From contig UZAE01013036.1 of NCBI GenBank assembly GCA_900617975.1, forward strand, positions 7,245 to 27,572: a stretch of 20,328 nt of DNA, read 5' to 3'. The translations under genes were made by a program, and so were the position numbers. The notes under the pieces were generated by a model. That model had not been told where the DNA came from and searched no databases. It saw nothing but the letters and a program-made list of their open reading frames with translations. This document shows positions 19,261 to 20,328 of the stretch, piece after piece. The DNA comes from Rodentolepis nana. Its lineage: Eukaryota; Platyhelminthes; Cestoda; Cyclophyllidea; Hymenolepididae. Each line of letters opens with the position of its first letter. Position 1 is the first letter of the stretch.

Positions 19261-19554
19261 AGTGTGAACCCCACCTTCAAGGTCTTACCTAACTTCCCAA
19301 AATTGACTGAGATAGTTGAAAACGAGTATTTAAAATATAATATAGTGTTTGAATTAGTGAACGGATGGAAATTGAATAAAAAATACTACCATGTTAATCG
19401 AATTTCTAAATCTATCATTCAACACTTGTGGCGAAGGAATCACTGGGTAATCATGTATGATCATGTGTTCGAGACTCACCATTGTCCTTCCAATAGATGG
19501 AAAGTTATGCCAAAAACTGAAGAACCTGAAGAGAGTGTAACTGAACACACGTAA
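19261..19554 (+). CDS. Doubtful open frame of unknown function
   Basis: About 97 codons open from just after a stop at 19258 to TAA at 19552-19554. There is no ATG near the start, so it would have to be a terminal exon. The product (..VFELVNGWKLNKKYYHVNRIS..RRNHWVIMYDHVFETHHCPSNRWKVMPKTEEPEES..) has balanced composition with several Trp and His, and lacks repeats, but I recognise no family. The antisense strand is also open for 64 codons here, which lowers confidence. Confidence 0.25.
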   Translation, partial: SVNPTFKVLPNFPKLTEIVENEYLKYNIVFELVNGWKLNKKYYHVNRISKSIIQHLWRRNHWVIMYDHVFETHHCPSNRWKVMPKTEEPEESVTEHT

Positions 19555-20015
19555 AACTAAACGGAATTTTATTAGCTGCGAAATTCACTAGATACGCATT
19601 TGGATTGTGTGGATGGAAGATGTACTTGATTGACAAAGCAGTGGGCCTTCTCAGTTCGTTTCAGACCCTTTGATTACGTCTGAACTGATATAAACCTCTA
19701 TTTGTAGGCCTATGCATTGTCCACTGTTAAGTGCTGAAAACACGTGGCCATGGCAACCATCTCATGTAATCTCTTGAGAAGACACCTTCAGTCCATAACT
19801 GTCCTCGCTTAGCCCTCCCCCCTTGATGATGAAGCTAATGAAATGTCTTGTCTCAATTGCTTTATATCCCTCCCTCCCTCCCCCCTCCTCTCTCACCCTC
19901 TCTTGTCGTCATGATGACGAAAATTAGCAACTGAGGGTCAGTACAGTATACCTAACTTCCAGTCTCCTTTTGAAATAACCCAGCCTTATGCTTGAAACCC
20001 ATTTTATATTTTCCT
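19555..20015. other. Intergenic sequence
   Basis: No gene recognised. It includes a CCCT-rich tract (19867-19905) and a CACGTG motif at 19741-19746. Confidence 0.5.
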
Positions 20016-20328
20016 TAATATTTATTTATTTCAAAAGGCAGGCGTTTAATAGTTATCATTAGCCCTTTAGTGGACTTCGGACTTCATGGAAGGGAGGAAC
20101 AGACATAGTGGAAAAGCAGTCGAGGGGAAACAGAAGAGTGATTCACAGATGTAAAAGAGACAGACAGGCTTAGAGAAGGTGAGATGGGTATTGTGGAAGT
20201 GATAGAATATGACATACGGTGGGGTGATGGTACTTTGAAGTCAGGAGTCAACTTCCGGTTTATAGACATTTTTGTAGTATGATTATACGTTGCCCAGGGT
20301 GCCCCACGTGGAGGTAAGTCTATCGCAC
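20016..20328 (-). mobile_element. SINE-like retroposon, copy F (cut by window end)
   Basis: Starts with ATTTATTTATTTCAAAAGGCAGGCGTTT, the same left end as copies B and D, and reaches GCCCAGGGTGCCCCACGTGGAGGTAAGTCTATCGCAC at the window edge, so it is almost complete. The sense strand is minus. The A-rich end is longer here (AAATAAATAAATATT in sense). The target-site duplication cannot be checked because the right flank is outside the window. Confidence 0.88.

Overview
This is eukaryotic, invertebrate-type nuclear DNA. Coding exons are split by introns with good GT-AG borders, non-coding DNA dominates, and there are many microsatellites, C/G runs and a dispersed short retroposon. The 32- and 36-nt introns at the 5' side of the prefoldin gene, followed by a longer 3' intron, fit the small-5'-intron pattern reported for flatworms. 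A parasitic flatworm is my best guess, but that is an inference and no species can be named.

Layout. Positions 1-7229 have no gene I can support; they hold two retroposon copies (1-321 and 6267-6624) and many simple repeats. Positions 7230-10926 (+) carry the last four exons of an otopetrin-family proton channel: the six C-terminal membrane segments followed by a roughly 480-residue hydrophilic, low-complexity tail. The N-terminal half was not found. A possible small gene (11799-12020, +) points toward a complete four-exon prefoldin subunit 4 gene (12177-12849, -). This gene has two micro-introns and one GC-AG intron. A third retroposon copy follows, then a small LITAF-domain gene (14700-15158, -). 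From 15160 to the end are three more retroposon copies (15999-16285, 17844-18151, about 20016-end), a cluster of inverted repeats at 17160-17259, and a doubtful 97-codon open frame at about 19261-19554.

The most notable non-gene content is the retroposon: six copies of one ~290-320 bp family in 20 kb. Three copies have 13-14 bp target-site duplications, both ends are shared between copies, and one end is A-rich (AATAAT-like). This is the structure of a SINE. Its antisense strand carries a near-invariant GAG|GTAAGT splice donor. The otopetrin, prefoldin and LITAF genes have unrelated jobs (proton flux, co-chaperone, endolysosomal membrane zinc domain), and I see no functional cluster or operon.
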